Source: JBMNPT01 sp050943735 (GTDB taxonomy: Bacteria > Bacillota > Clostridia > Oscillospirales > RGIG577). Taken from it: a DNA stretch of 34,054 bases. The stretch is taken from assembly GCA_050943735.1 (NCBI GenBank), contig JBMNPT010000015.1, positions 1 through 34,054 on the forward strand. Direction: 5' to 3'. The notes under the pieces were generated by a model. The model was given only the letters and a program-made list of their open reading frames with translations. It was not told the DNA's origin and made no database searches. Shown here piece after piece: positions 1 through 7,001 of the stretch (positions are counted from its first letter, which is position 1; every line of letters begins with the position of its first letter). The position numbers and the translations under genes are program-made.

Positions 1-49
1 CGTTTGATTCTTACAAAAATTTAGCTGTACTACCACACTTAATACAATT

Positions 50-78
50 AGTATAGCGTTTCCCTCCCACTCTGTCAA
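50..78 (-). promoter_or_regulatory. Sigma-A promoter reading out of the window's left edge
   Basis: On the minus strand TTGACA (78-73) and TATACT (55-50) are separated by exactly 17 bases, a near-consensus sigma-A promoter. Its transcript runs toward base 1, so the gene it serves lies outside the window. Immediately downstream of the -10 the minus strand reads GTATTA, seven bases, TAGTAC, an inverted repeat that could be a repressor site. That role is inference. Confidence 0.75.
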
Positions 79-184
79 CCAATTTTTATTCCTCTTTTAT
101 TAGACGTTTGTCAGCCTGGGATGGTTGTAGCCTTTTCCAAAAATGACACGAAAATCTATCCGGGCAAAAAATTGCCCCCCGGTC

Positions 185-213
185 TTGACATACCTTTTGG
201 TTTCGTGCATAAT
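185..213 (+). promoter_or_regulatory. Promoter of tRNA-Gly
   Basis: TTGACA at 185-190 and CATAAT at 208-213 with a 17-base spacer, 17 bases before the tRNA-Gly gene. Confidence 0.85.
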
Positions 214-230
214 AATATAGTACATTTTGT

Positions 231-304
231 GCGGGCGTAGTTTAGTGGTAAAACAGCAGCTTCCCAAGCTGCGGTTGTGGGTTCGATTCCCATCGCCCGC
301 TCCA
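231..304 (+). tRNA. tRNA-Gly (anticodon CCC)
   Basis: A complete cloverleaf can be drawn. The acceptor stem GCGGGCG pairs with CGCCCGC, the anticodon stem GCAGC/GCTGC encloses the loop TTCCCAA (anticodon CCC, reading GGG), and the T arm contains GGTTCGATTCC. Discriminator T is followed by an encoded CCA at 302-304. It has its own promoter and terminator, so it is a monocistronic tRNA gene. Confidence 0.97.
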
Positions 305-310
305 TGCAAA

Positions 311-342
311 AGCCGGCAGAAGCAACTCTGCCGGCTTTTTTT
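311..342 (+). terminator. Intrinsic terminator after tRNA-Gly
   Basis: A perfect 10-base stem AGCCGGCAGA/TCTGCCGGCT with loop AGCAAC is followed by a run of T, directly after the tRNA 3' end. Confidence 0.93.
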
Positions 343-360
343 ATAAAATTTCCCCCCAGA

Positions 361-390
361 TGCAACTTTTTCTCCTGCTGAAACATCTAT
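361..390 (+). promoter_or_regulatory. Candidate ECF-type promoter for the envelope-stress operon
   Basis: TGCAACTTTT at 361-370 resembles the AAC-containing -35 element of SigV/SigW-like promoters (TGAAAC followed by T). CATCTAT at 384-390, 17 bases after the hexamer, resembles the CGTC/CGTA -10. It sits just upstream of the SGNH lipoprotein gene and no sigma-A promoter is obvious there. If real, the ECF factor encoded downstream would autoregulate its operon. Confidence 0.4.
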
Positions 391-421
391 CCAGTAGAAC
401 ATTCATTACAGGAGGATTGGC

Positions 422-1288
422 ATGATGCATGATTTCCCCACACTGCGCACCGCAGTTATTGCACTGTTGCTCCCCGCAGCGCTGAGTTTTCTCTCCGGCT
501 GCGGCACCAACGTACAGGCAGCAACCCCTCTCAACCCTTCCCAACCCGAGTCTGCCCAGAACACACATTGGGGGACAGGAAAATATTTACCGGATTCCAC
601 TATTTCTCCTTCCCATTTGGAGGCTCCTCCCCCTACTTCTCCTACGCCTACTCCTGTGGGCACCGGTTCTTACGACTTTTCTCAGCCGGTACCCGCCAGT
701 GAGGCCGTAGATCTCTCTTATTTTGATGACGCCATCTTCATTGGCAATTCCCGCACAGAAGGGTTTCGTCTGTATGCGGGACCCAAAGAGGCACAATACT
801 TTACCTCCATCGGCCTGATGGTCAATACCATTTTCAGTCAGCCTTTGCCACAGGAGGATGGCCGCAACATTCCCATTATGGAAGCGGTGGCTGACGCCTC
901 TTTTTCCAAAGTCTATATCATGCTGGGCACCAACGAATTGGGATGGGCACATGGTGCGGTTTTTCAGGAAAAATATGGGCAAATCATTGATGAAATTCAG
1001 CGCACCCATCCCCAGGCGCAAATCTATATTCAATCCATTTTGCCGGTGACACAACAGCGTGATTCCAGCGATTCCATCTATAACAATCAGAAAATCAGGG
1101 AATACAATGGGCTGCTGCAGGAACTGGCGCAGCAAAAGCAAGTCTATTATGTAAATACTGCAGAATGTGTGGCGGACAGCAACGGAATTTTGCCCGCTGA
1201 TTCGGCCTTTGACGGCATCCATCTCAAGCCGGAAGCCTGCCAGCGCTGGTTGGAATATCTGTGTACTCATACCGTTCCGCAGCCCTGA
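422..1288 (+). CDS. SGNH/GDSL-type hydrolase lipoprotein
   Basis: The 288-residue product starts with a lipoprotein signal peptide: a hydrophobic stretch at about 11-24, then lipobox LSGC with the lipidated cysteine at residue 27. A Pro/Thr/Ser-rich linker (about 65-90) follows, then an SGNH hydrolase fold. Visible catalytic blocks are GNSRTEG (Ser110), the GTN segment with Asn171, and DGIH with Asp264 and His267. It is therefore predicted to be a lipid-anchored esterase or deacylase on the outer face of the membrane. The substrate cannot be read from sequence; SGNH enzymes near SigV-type regulators often act on O-acetyl groups of the cell wall. GGAGG lies 6 bases before the ATG at 422; a second ATG follows directly. 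The sigma factor gene begins 33 bases downstream on the same strand, suggesting one operon. Confidence 0.85.
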   Translation: MMHDFPTLRTAVIALLLPAALSFLSGCGTNVQAATPLNPSQPESAQNTHWGTGKYLPDSTISPSHLEAPPPTSPTPTPVGTGSYDFSQPVPASEAVDLSYFDDAIFIGNSRTEGFRLYAGPKEAQYFTSIGLMVNTIFSQPLPQEDGRNIPIMEAVADASFSKVYIMLGTNELGWAHGAVFQEKYGQIIDEIQRTHPQAQIYIQSILPVTQQRDSSDSIYNNQKIREYNGLLQELAQQKQVYYVNTAECVADSNGILPADSAFDGIHLKPEACQRWLEYLCTHTVPQP

Positions 1289-1321
1289 CATCATTCCACC
1301 AGAAAGGAGGGTTTTCCAGCT

Positions 1322-1828
1322 TTGCACTCCTTCCGCGAACAACTGCTGGCAGACTATTTACGCCAGAATCAACAGCGTTTTTACCGTTTGGCCTACAGTT
1401 ATGTGAAAAATCAGGACGAAGCACTGGACATTGTACAGGACTCCATTGTAAAAGCCATGGAAAATCTGCACTCTCTGCGAAATCCGGAAGCCATGCGTAC
1501 CTGGTTCACCCGGATTGTGGTCAATGAAAGCCTGAGCCATTTGCGCAAAAACCAGCGATTGGTGCCGCTGGAAGAAGCCCCCGAGCCAGTTTCTTCGGGC
1601 AGTGAGGAAAATCAGGTGTTGGATCGGCTGGATCTGTGGCAGGCGCTCTCCACCCTTCCTCCTCCACTGAAAACAGTGGTGCTGCTTCGCTATTTTGAAG
1701 ATATGAAACTGTCCGACATTGCACTGGTGACTGGTTGTCCTCTCAATACCGCCAAAGCCAGGCTGTATCGGGCACTGGCTCAACTCAAAACCCAACTGCA
1801 CTCCCAGAAAGGTCGTGATCTCATTTGA
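1322..1828 (+). CDS. ECF RNA polymerase sigma factor (SigV-like)
   Basis: This 168-residue protein has the two-domain layout of extracytoplasmic-function sigma factors and no region 3. Region 2 spans roughly residues 18-80, with YRLAYSYVKNQDEALDIVQD for core binding and RTWFTRIVVNESL for -10 recognition. Region 4 spans roughly 105-158, with the helix-turn-helix LSDIALVTGCPLNTAKARLY for -35 recognition. It starts at TTG (1322) with AAAGGAGG about a dozen bases upstream; no better in-frame start exists before region 2. Its stop overlaps the start of the anti-sigma gene (TTGA), so the two are probably translationally coupled. The RsiV-like partner makes a SigV-type assignment more likely than other ECF classes, but family placement is by context. 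Confidence 0.9.
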   Translation: MHSFREQLLADYLRQNQQRFYRLAYSYVKNQDEALDIVQDSIVKAMENLHSLRNPEAMRTWFTRIVVNESLSHLRKNQRLVPLEEAPEPVSSGSEENQVLDRLDLWQALSTLPPPLKTVVLLRYFEDMKLSDIALVTGCPLNTAKARLYRALAQLKTQLHSQKGRDLI

Positions 1829-2670
1829 AAAAAGGTATGCACACCCTGCGGGATTCTATCCCCATTCCACCTCAACTGGAAGACACAGTGGAACAGGCCA
1901 TCCAGCGCGGACAGCACCGCAAACGCCGTAAAATCTGGCCCCGGGCCGCAGCCACCGCAGCCAGTATCTGCCTGCTTTTGGTGGCAGTGGGCCGGGTAAA
2001 CCCCACCATGGCCACCGCTCTCTCCAATGTTCCGGTTTTGGGAGCGCTGTACCGTGTATTTACCTACTCCCACTCGGAGGAACAACAACCCACTTATCAC
2101 GCCAACATTCGAATTCCCCACGTAGACGGTGATGCAGTTCCGGGAGATGAACCCTGGGTTCAATCCATCAACGAAACCATCAGCCGTACCATGGAAGAAG
2201 AATACCGTATCTCCAAAGAACGGGCGGAAGAATATTATCAGGCCTTTGTGGAAACCGGCGGAGATCCCGCTGATTTTATGCCCTTAGATATTTACATTGA
2301 TTATCAGGTAAAACACTCCTCTGAAAAATATCTCTCTTTTGTGGTGTTCAAGTTGGATACCATGGCCAGCGCCTATCAGCAGAGCTACTATTATAACTTT
2401 GATGTGGAGTCCGGAAAGCCCATCACCCTGGAAACTCTGATGGGTGAAAATTGGAAGACGCAGGTAGCGGATCAAGTACGGCAGCAATTGGCAGCTTTTT
2501 CGGAAGAGCAAAAGCAAATGCTATTCCCGGAAGTTCAAGTGGAAGATTGTCTGACAGCCGAACAATTCTACCTCAACGCACAGGGTCAAGTGGTAGTGGT
2601 CTTCAACAAATATCAATTGGGCGCCGGAGCGCTGGGGATGCTGGAATTCCCTCTGGATATCACCCCATAA
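1825..2670 (+). CDS. RsiV-like anti-sigma factor, DUF3298 sensor domain
   Basis: This 281-residue, single-pass membrane protein has a short cytoplasmic N terminus (about 1-38, Arg/Lys-rich at the end), a transmembrane segment near 41-58, and a large extracellular domain. The extracellular part ends with FNKYQLGAGALGMLEFPLDI, the signature end of the DUF3298 domain found in Bacillus RsiV. In Bacillus subtilis RsiV holds SigV at the membrane and is cleaved by signal peptidase after binding lysozyme. A possible Ala-X-Ala site (MATALS) follows the membrane segment here. The TTG start at 1825 overlaps the sigma factor stop; an ATG four codons later is possible but leaves the only Shine-Dalgarno-like sequence too close. 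Whether lysozyme is the ligand is inference. Confidence 0.82.
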   Translation: MKKGMHTLRDSIPIPPQLEDTVEQAIQRGQHRKRRKIWPRAAATAASICLLLVAVGRVNPTMATALSNVPVLGALYRVFTYSHSEEQQPTYHANIRIPHVDGDAVPGDEPWVQSINETISRTMEEEYRISKERAEEYYQAFVETGGDPADFMPLDIYIDYQVKHSSEKYLSFVVFKLDTMASAYQQSYYYNFDVESGKPITLETLMGENWKTQVADQVRQQLAAFSEEQKQMLFPEVQVEDCLTAEQFYLNAQGQVVVVFNKYQLGAGALGMLEFPLDITP

Positions 2671-2698
2671 AAAAAGACGGCAAATTTGCCGTCTTTTT
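2671..2698. terminator. Bidirectional terminator between anti-sigma and EamA genes
   Basis: A perfect palindrome of 14 bases per arm, AAAAAGACGGCAAA and its complement, lies directly between two convergent genes. T runs on each strand allow termination in both directions. Confidence 0.92.
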
Positions 2699-3632
2699 AT
2701 TTTGAATTTTGAGGATCGGTTGCTAAAAAACCAAGAGAAAATCCTTTGGGAAGCAGCCGTCCTTCGGACACCAGCAAACCCACAATGATCAGCGCCGCGC
2801 CCACCAGAGATACCGCTCCAATGGGCTCATGCAGAAAAATAGCGCTGGTTACAATGCTGGTCACCGGGTTCAAATAGATATACATACTGGTTTTCACCGC
2901 TCCCAGCCGTTTCACCGCAAAAGCCCAAGTGGCAAAACAGGTGGCAGAAGCGCCTACTCCCAAAAACAGCAAGTGTCCCAGATAGAGAGGCTGTGTCAAA
3001 GGGGAAAGGTCCCACTGTCCGCCGGTGAAAAACGCAATGGGCAGCATAAACAGCGTACCATAGAAAAATGTACGGCGGGTGGTGGCAATGGTGGAATATC
3101 CGTAGCTACTGATGCGACGGATAAAAATGGAATAGACCGCCCACACAGCAGCCGCCACTACCGCCAAAAAATCTCCCAGTGGATTGATCTGCAGCTGTGT
3201 GCTACCATGAAAACTGATGATGCAAATTCCCGCCATGGAGCAGAGAAATCCCAGGAAAAAGTGAAGCCGCAGTGGCTCCTCCTTCAGCCAGAAATGAGCC
3301 AAAATGGCAGTGAAAAAGGGAGCCACTGCCACAATCACGCCCACGTTGGATGCCATGGAATAGGTCAGTGCTACATTTTCCAGCAGATAATACAGCGTTA
3401 CACCGGTGAGTCCTGCCCCCATGAAGACCCATTCCTGCCGACGATCGGTGAGGCGCAGCCGATGGGGCCAGGCAATGGTCAGCGCTGCCAAGCCCAGCAC
3501 AAATCGCATCAATAAAATCTGCACTGGCGAAAATGCCCCCAACATGATTTTGGTGGACATAAAGGTGGCTCCCCACAACAAAATCGTCAAAAGCGCCACT
3601 GCATGCCCCACTGCCTGTCCATGATTTTTCAT
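2697..3632 (-). CDS. DMT-family transporter (EamA)
   Basis: This 311-residue integral membrane protein shows about ten hydrophobic helices in two similar halves, the EamA (drug/metabolite transporter) pattern. The start of the first half reads LLTILLWGATFMSTKIML, and the second half contains AAAVWAVYSIFIRR and the typical closing LHEPIGAVSLVGAALIIVGL. The substrate is unknown; family members export metabolites, amino acids or drugs. GGAGGG lies 7 bases upstream of the ATG. It is convergent with the anti-sigma gene and shares its terminator. A second, different EamA gene lies at 26439-27320. Confidence 0.88.
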   Translation of the reverse strand: MKNHGQAVGHAVALLTILLWGATFMSTKIMLGAFSPVQILLMRFVLGLAALTIAWPHRLRLTDRRQEWVFMGAGLTGVTLYYLLENVALTYSMASNVGVIVAVAPFFTAILAHFWLKEEPLRLHFFLGFLCSMAGICIISFHGSTQLQINPLGDFLAVVAAAVWAVYSIFIRRISSYGYSTIATTRRTFFYGTLFMLPIAFFTGGQWDLSPLTQPLYLGHLLFLGVGASATCFATWAFAVKRLGAVKTSMYIYLNPVTSIVTSAIFLHEPIGAVSLVGAALIIVGLLVSEGRLLPKGFSLGFLATDPQNSK

Positions 3633-3653
3633 CCAGCACCCTCCATTTCACGC

Positions 3654-3687
3654 AAAAGGCCGGAGACCGCATATGCGATCTCCGGCC
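3654..3687 (-). terminator. Terminator of rplJ-rplL
   Basis: On the minus strand GGCCGGAGA and TCTCCGGCC form a long stem, extended by an inner CGCATATGCG palindrome and followed by TTTT. It lies 30 bases beyond the rplL stop. Confidence 0.88.
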
Positions 3688-3716
3688 AATCCATTTCACA
3701 ATGGCAGTCAGCGATC

Positions 3717-4094
3717 TTACTTGACCTCTACCTTTGCGCCAGCCTCTTCCAGCTTAGCCTTGATGGCTTCTGCGTCTTCCTTAGACACAGCTTCCTTCAG
3801 GGTGGTGGGAGCGCCGTCAACAGCAGCCTTAGCTTCCTTCAGGCCCAGGCCAGTGATTTCTCTTACAACCTTGATCACGTTGATCTTGCTGGAACCAGCA
3901 TCGGTCAGCACCACGTCGAACTCGGTCTTTTCATCAGCTGCAGCACCGCCAGCAGCAGGGCCAGCAGCCATCATCACAGGAGCAGCAGCGGACACGCCGA
4001 ACTCTTCCTCGATAGCCTTCACCAGTTCAGACAGTTCCAGAACGGTCAGGGTCTTGATTTCTTCAACAAACTTTACGATCTTTTCAGAAGCCAT
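3717..4094 (-). CDS. rplL: 50S ribosomal protein L7/L12
   Basis: The 125-residue product is the acidic stalk protein that recruits translation GTPases to the large subunit. The N-terminal dimerisation helix (MASEKIVKFVEEIKTLTVLE) leads to an Ala/Gly-rich hinge (AAAPVMMAAGPAAGGAAA). The C-terminal domain follows, with KINVIKVVREITGLGLKEAK, ending in GAKVEVK. The start is ATG at 4094: GGAGGTAACGAAA precedes it, and an in-frame ATG at 4109 actually forms part of that ribosome binding site. It follows rplJ by 66 bases, the standard L10-L12 pair under control of the L10 leader. Confidence 0.98.
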   Translation of the reverse strand: MASEKIVKFVEEIKTLTVLELSELVKAIEEEFGVSAAAPVMMAAGPAAGGAAADEKTEFDVVLTDAGSSKINVIKVVREITGLGLKEAKAAVDGAPTTLKEAVSKEDAEAIKAKLEEAGAKVEVK

Positions 4095-4160
4095 TTTCGT
4101 TACCTCCATATTTTTGTTATTTCATCATGTGAGGAACTCTTTCCTCACCGCTGTCCGAAC

Positions 4161-4682
4161 TTACTCGGCAGCTGCCTCTTCAGCGGGAGCGCCGGCCTTC
4201 TCAGCGATAGCGTTGAGAGCGCGTGCCAGACCACTGATGTTGCCATTGAGCACAGACAGCAGCTGACCCAGCAGCTGTTCCCGGCTCGGCAGAGTCGCGA
4301 TTGCATCCACTTCGGCTACGCTCAGCACCTTGCCATCCATGAAGCCTGCCTTGATCACAAAGTTCTTGTGGTCCTTTGCGAACTTGGCCAGCACTCTGGC
4401 AGGAGCTACTGCGTCATCCTTGCTGACGCCCAGTGCGGTAGTGCCGTTGAGGATGTCATCCAGGCCTTCGATTCCAGCTTCCTTGGCAGCCAGACGGGTC
4501 AGAGTGTTTTTCACCACACTGTATTCCACACCGGCTTCTCTCAGCTCTTTTCTCAGCTTGGTGTCGTCTTCTACGGTGATACCTTCGTAGCTTACGAACA
4601 CACCGGCAGCAGCGCCCTTCAGCTTTTCAGCCAGGTCGGCCACAACTGCCTTCTTCTGTTCCAGAATTTTTGCGCTTGGCAT
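4161..4682 (-). CDS. rplJ: 50S ribosomal protein L10
   Basis: The 173-residue protein is the base of the ribosomal stalk that carries L7/L12 dimers. It begins MPSAKILEQKKAVVADLAEK and has the usual features: the rRNA-binding domain with VEYSVVKNTLTRLA, and a C-terminal helix (about residues 135-170, rich in Ala/Glu) that binds L7/L12. AGGAGGTG lies 8 bases before the ATG. A dedicated promoter and an L10-type leader with an attenuator hairpin precede it, so rplJ-rplL expression is likely tuned by free L10/L12 complex. Confidence 0.98.
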   Translation of the reverse strand: MPSAKILEQKKAVVADLAEKLKGAAAGVFVSYEGITVEDDTKLRKELREAGVEYSVVKNTLTRLAAKEAGIEGLDDILNGTTALGVSKDDAVAPARVLAKFAKDHKNFVIKAGFMDGKVLSVAEVDAIATLPSREQLLGQLLSVLNGNISGLARALNAIAEKAGAPAEEAAAE

Positions 4683-4699
4683 GTTCTTTCACCTCCTGT

Positions 4700-4862
4700 A
4701 CATGGTTCATGAACCTATACAAAGACTCGGGAAAATAAAAGCTCTCCTTGCGGAAAGACACAAGGAGAGCCGGCAAATGCACTTTATTTCTCCTCGGCAG
4801 GAAGGGATTTCCCTTTACACCGCGCAGGCGGCAACCTACTGTCTTTGGATCGTCATCTTTAT
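4700..4862 (-). ncRNA. L10 leader RNA (ribosomal autoregulatory leader)
   Basis: The minus-strand transcript between the rplJ promoter and rplJ contains AAAGACAGTAGGTTGCCG and TCCTGCCGAGGAGAAAT, recognisable blocks of the Firmicutes L10 leader (Rfam L10_leader). An attenuator hairpin follows. In this family binding of L10(L12)4 favours the terminator. Boundaries are approximate. Confidence 0.85.
4732..4770 (-). terminator. Attenuator of the L10 leader
   Basis: On the minus strand GCTCTCCTTG and CAAGGAGAGC form a perfect 10-base stem with a 10-base loop, followed by TTTTATTTT, between the leader and rplJ. This is an intrinsic terminator before the coding region, as expected for attenuation. 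Confidence 0.87.
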
Positions 4863-4863
4863 T

Positions 4864-4892
4864 AGTATAACAAGGAAAAAATCCACTGTCAA
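4864..4892 (-). promoter_or_regulatory. Promoter of rplJ-rplL
   Basis: TTGACA (4892-4887) and TATACT (4869-4864) on the minus strand with a 17-base spacer, beginning 15 bases after the rplA stop. Confidence 0.9.
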
Positions 4893-4907
4893 CCTTTTTT
4901 ATTTTAC

Positions 4908-5600
4908 TTAGCCCAGCTTATTGCCGTTGATCTTGATGCCAGGGCCCATGGTGGAAGACACCACGCAGCTTCTGATATACACACCCTTGGCAGCGGCGGG
5001 CTTCGCCTTGATGATGGCGCCCAGCAGGGTATTGAAGTTATCCTGCAGCTTTTCAGCACCGAAGGATACCTTGCCTACGGGGCAGTGAATGATATTGGTC
5101 TTGTCCAGACGGTACTCAATCTTACCAGCCTTGATGTCGGCGATGGCCTTGGCCACGTCCATGGTTACGGTACCAGCCTTGGGGTTGGGCATCAAGCCCT
5201 TGGGGCCCAGCACCTTACCCAGACGGCCTACCAGACCCATCATATCGGGGGTAGCCACTACCACGTCAAAATCAAACCAGTTTTCACCCTGGATCTTGGC
5301 CACCATATCTTCGGCGCCCACGTAATCTGCACCAGCCTGCTCAGCCAGATCAGCTCTTTCGCCCTTGGCGAACACCAGCACGCGAACAGTCTTACCAGTA
5401 CCATGAGGCAGTACCACAGCGCCTCTCACCTGCTGATCGGCGTGACGGGAGTCAACACCCAGCTTCACGTGAACTTCCACAGTTTCATCAAACTTGGCCT
5501 TGGCAGTATCAACCACCAGGGACAGGGCTTCGCTGGGATCGTACAGCTTGGCGCTGTCTACCAGCTTAGCGCTCTCAATATATTTCTTTCCTCTTTTCAT
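4908..5600 (-). CDS. rplA: 50S ribosomal protein L1
   Basis: The 230-residue protein matches full-length bacterial L1, the mobile E-site stalk protein and translational repressor of its own operon. Recognisable segments are MKRGKKYIESAKLVD, the FDETVEVHVKLGVD stretch, VVLPHGTGKTVRV, the LGPKGLMPNPKAGTVT signature, and the C-terminal GPGIKING. GAAGGAGG lies 7 bases before the ATG. Just upstream is a 28-base element resembling the 23S rRNA L1-binding site, the expected place for L1 autoregulation. It lies 61 bases after rplK. Confidence 0.98.
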   Translation of the reverse strand: MKRGKKYIESAKLVDSAKLYDPSEALSLVVDTAKAKFDETVEVHVKLGVDSRHADQQVRGAVVLPHGTGKTVRVLVFAKGERADLAEQAGADYVGAEDMVAKIQGENWFDFDVVVATPDMMGLVGRLGKVLGPKGLMPNPKAGTVTMDVAKAIADIKAGKIEYRLDKTNIIHCPVGKVSFGAEKLQDNFNTLLGAIIKAKPAAAKGVYIRSCVVSSTMGPGIKINGNKLG

Positions 5601-5618
5601 TGTTATCCTCCTTCATTT

Positions 5619-5646
5619 GTGGTTGTTATCGGAATAATCCTCCCAC
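5619..5646 (-). promoter_or_regulatory. L1-stalk-like element upstream of rplA
   Basis: The minus strand reads GTGGGAGGATTATTCC followed by GATAACAACCAC. Outer GTGG/CCAC and inner GGA/TCC pairs enclose an asymmetric internal loop. The same arrangement (GTGGGAGG, then GAAATACCAC) forms the L1-binding stalk of 23S rRNA, so this is a likely L1 operator at the rplA ribosome binding region. Confidence 0.7.
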
Positions 5647-5661
5647 TTCACCAGGCAGAGC

Positions 5662-6087
5662 TCAGTCCTCTACCACAATACCCATGCTTCTTGCGGTGCC
5701 GGCGATCATGCTCATGGCAGACTCGATGTTGGCAGCGTTCAGGTCAGGCATCTTGATCTCAGCGATCTTCTTGATCTCTTCCTTGGAGATCTTAGCCACC
5801 TTGGTCTTGTTGGGAACGCCGCTGCCGCTTTCGATCTTGCAAGCCTTCTTCAGCAGAACCGCTGCAGGGGGGGTCTTGGTGATGAAAGAGAAAGAACGGT
5901 CAGCATACACAGTAATCACAACGGGGATGACCATACCCACGTCATTCTTGGTGCGCTCGTTGAATTCCTTGGTAAAGGACATGATATTCACACCATGCTG
6001 GCCGAGTGCGGGGCCAACAGGGGGGGCAGGAGTTGCCTTGCCTGCCGGAATCTGCAGCTTAATATAGCCGGTTACTTTTTGTGCCAT
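5662..6087 (-). CDS. rplK: 50S ribosomal protein L11
   Basis: At 141 residues the protein has the normal length of L11, which binds the GTPase-associated region of 23S rRNA. The N-terminal domain begins MAQKVTGYIKLQIPAGKATP, followed by PPVGPALGQHGVNIMSFTKE, with the conserved Pro-rich region. The C-terminal rRNA-binding domain carries KTPPAAVLLKKA and ends AGTARSMGIVVED. AAGGAGGAAACC precedes the ATG. A second L1-stalk-like element sits in its leader, 129 bases after nusG. Confidence 0.98.
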   Translation of the reverse strand: MAQKVTGYIKLQIPAGKATPAPPVGPALGQHGVNIMSFTKEFNERTKNDVGMVIPVVITVYADRSFSFITKTPPAAVLLKKACKIESGSGVPNKTKVAKISKEEIKKIAEIKMPDLNAANIESAMSMIAGTARSMGIVVED

Positions 6088-6107
6088 TTTGGTTTCCTCC
6101 TTAAAAT

Positions 6108-6153
6108 GTGGTAATTTCGGAACAAAATTAAACTAAATTTAACTTCCTCCCAC
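6108..6153 (-). promoter_or_regulatory. L1-stalk-like element upstream of rplK
   Basis: The minus strand reads GTGGGAGGAA, an AT-rich hairpin region, then TTCCGAAATTACCAC. GTGG/CCAC and GGAA/TTCC pair around an asymmetric loop as in the L1-binding stalk of 23S rRNA (GTGGGAGG with GAAATACCAC). It is the second such element in this operon. Confidence 0.72.
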
Positions 6154-6216
6154 TTGCACAGGCCTTCCAGCCTGACCACGGTTGCCCGTGGAACGGTGCG
6201 AAACGCACCTTTTGGA

Positions 6217-6741
6217 TCAATCGTTGGTTACGGCCACCTGGTTCAAAGTGAGCTCAACCGGCATTTCTCTGCCGAACATGAGGACCTTGACCTTCACGTA
6301 GTCGTTGTCCACATTGAGCTCCTCCACTTCGCCCACAAAGTTGGCCAGTGGTCCATCGATGATGCGCACATTGTCGCCCACCGCGAAATCCACTTCCACC
6401 ACGCGGGTTTCCACGCCCAGAGCCTCCACTTCCTTATCAGTCAGAGGCACCGGCTTGGATTCAGGGCCCACAAAACCGGTACAACCCCGGGTATTGCGAA
6501 CCACATACCAGCTGTCATCACACATGATCATCTTCACCAGCACATAGCCAGGGAAAATTTTACGCTCCACCTCGCGTGCCTTGTTATTGGTGATTTCAGT
6601 CACCTTTTCGGTGGGCACACTCACCTCTTCAATGAGATGATGGAGTTTCCGGTTTTCCACCGTTTTCATGATGTTGGCAGCCACTTTGTTTTCGTAGCCG
6701 GAATAGGTATGCACCACATACCATTTTGCGCTTTCAGACAT
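6217..6741 (-). CDS. nusG: Transcription termination/antitermination protein NusG
   Basis: The 174-residue product binds RNA polymerase and couples transcription with translation or Rho. The N-terminal NGN domain contains WYVVHTYSGYENKVA and ERKIFPGYVLVKM. Then come VRNTRGCTGFVG and a C-terminal KOW domain (about 120-172) with IIDGPLANFVGEVEE. It lies 3 bases after secE, the conserved gene pair, in the rpmG-secE-nusG-rplK-rplA order common in bacteria. AAGAGATG upstream is a weak ribosome binding site, consistent with coupling to secE translation. Confidence 0.98.
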   Translation of the reverse strand: MSESAKWYVVHTYSGYENKVAANIMKTVENRKLHHLIEEVSVPTEKVTEITNNKAREVERKIFPGYVLVKMIMCDDSWYVVRNTRGCTGFVGPESKPVPLTDKEVEALGVETRVVEVDFAVGDNVRIIDGPLANFVGEVEELNVDNDYVKVKVLMFGREMPVELTLNQVAVTND

Positions 6742-6744
6742 CTC

Positions 6745-6966
6745 TTACAACCCCTTACTCAAGATCCACTGCATGCCTGTGCCAAACAGCCAGTCCAACG
6801 CCCAGACAACTACGCCCATAGCCAAAATCACCACGAGCACCACCCAGGTGTTATGCAGTACCTGTTCCTTGCTGGACCAGGTGACCTTTTTCATTTCGCT
6901 CTTGAAATCTCTGAAGAACTTTTTCATGCGCTGGAACATGCCCAGCTTTTCCTTTGCCTCTGCCAT
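6745..6966 (-). CDS. secE: Preprotein translocase subunit SecE
   Basis: This is the short, single-span SecE form (73 residues) typical of Gram-positives. It clamps SecY in the SecYEG channel. A charged amphipathic N-terminal part (FQRMKKFFRDFKSEMKKVTW) contains the conserved Lys-Val-Thr-Trp motif and is followed by one transmembrane helix at about residues 38-58 (VVLVVILAMGVVVWALDWLF). The preferred start is the second ATG at 6966, 8 bases from GGAGG; the ATG at 6972 lies only 2 bases beyond that site. It sits between rpmG and nusG. Confidence 0.96.
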   Translation of the reverse strand: MAEAKEKLGMFQRMKKFFRDFKSEMKKVTWSSKEQVLHNTWVVLVVILAMGVVVWALDWLFGTGMQWILSKGL

Positions 6967-7001
6967 CGGCATTACCCTCCTGATTGGTTGATAGAGGTCG
7001 C

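Noticed and set aside
3603..4712. Plus-strand open frame antisense to rplJ and rplL
   Set aside because: It is a shadow of two highly expressed ribosomal genes and has no binding site or domain.
6967..6972. Earlier ATG as the secE start
   Set aside because: It is only 2 bases beyond GGAGGG; the ATG at 6966 has normal spacing.
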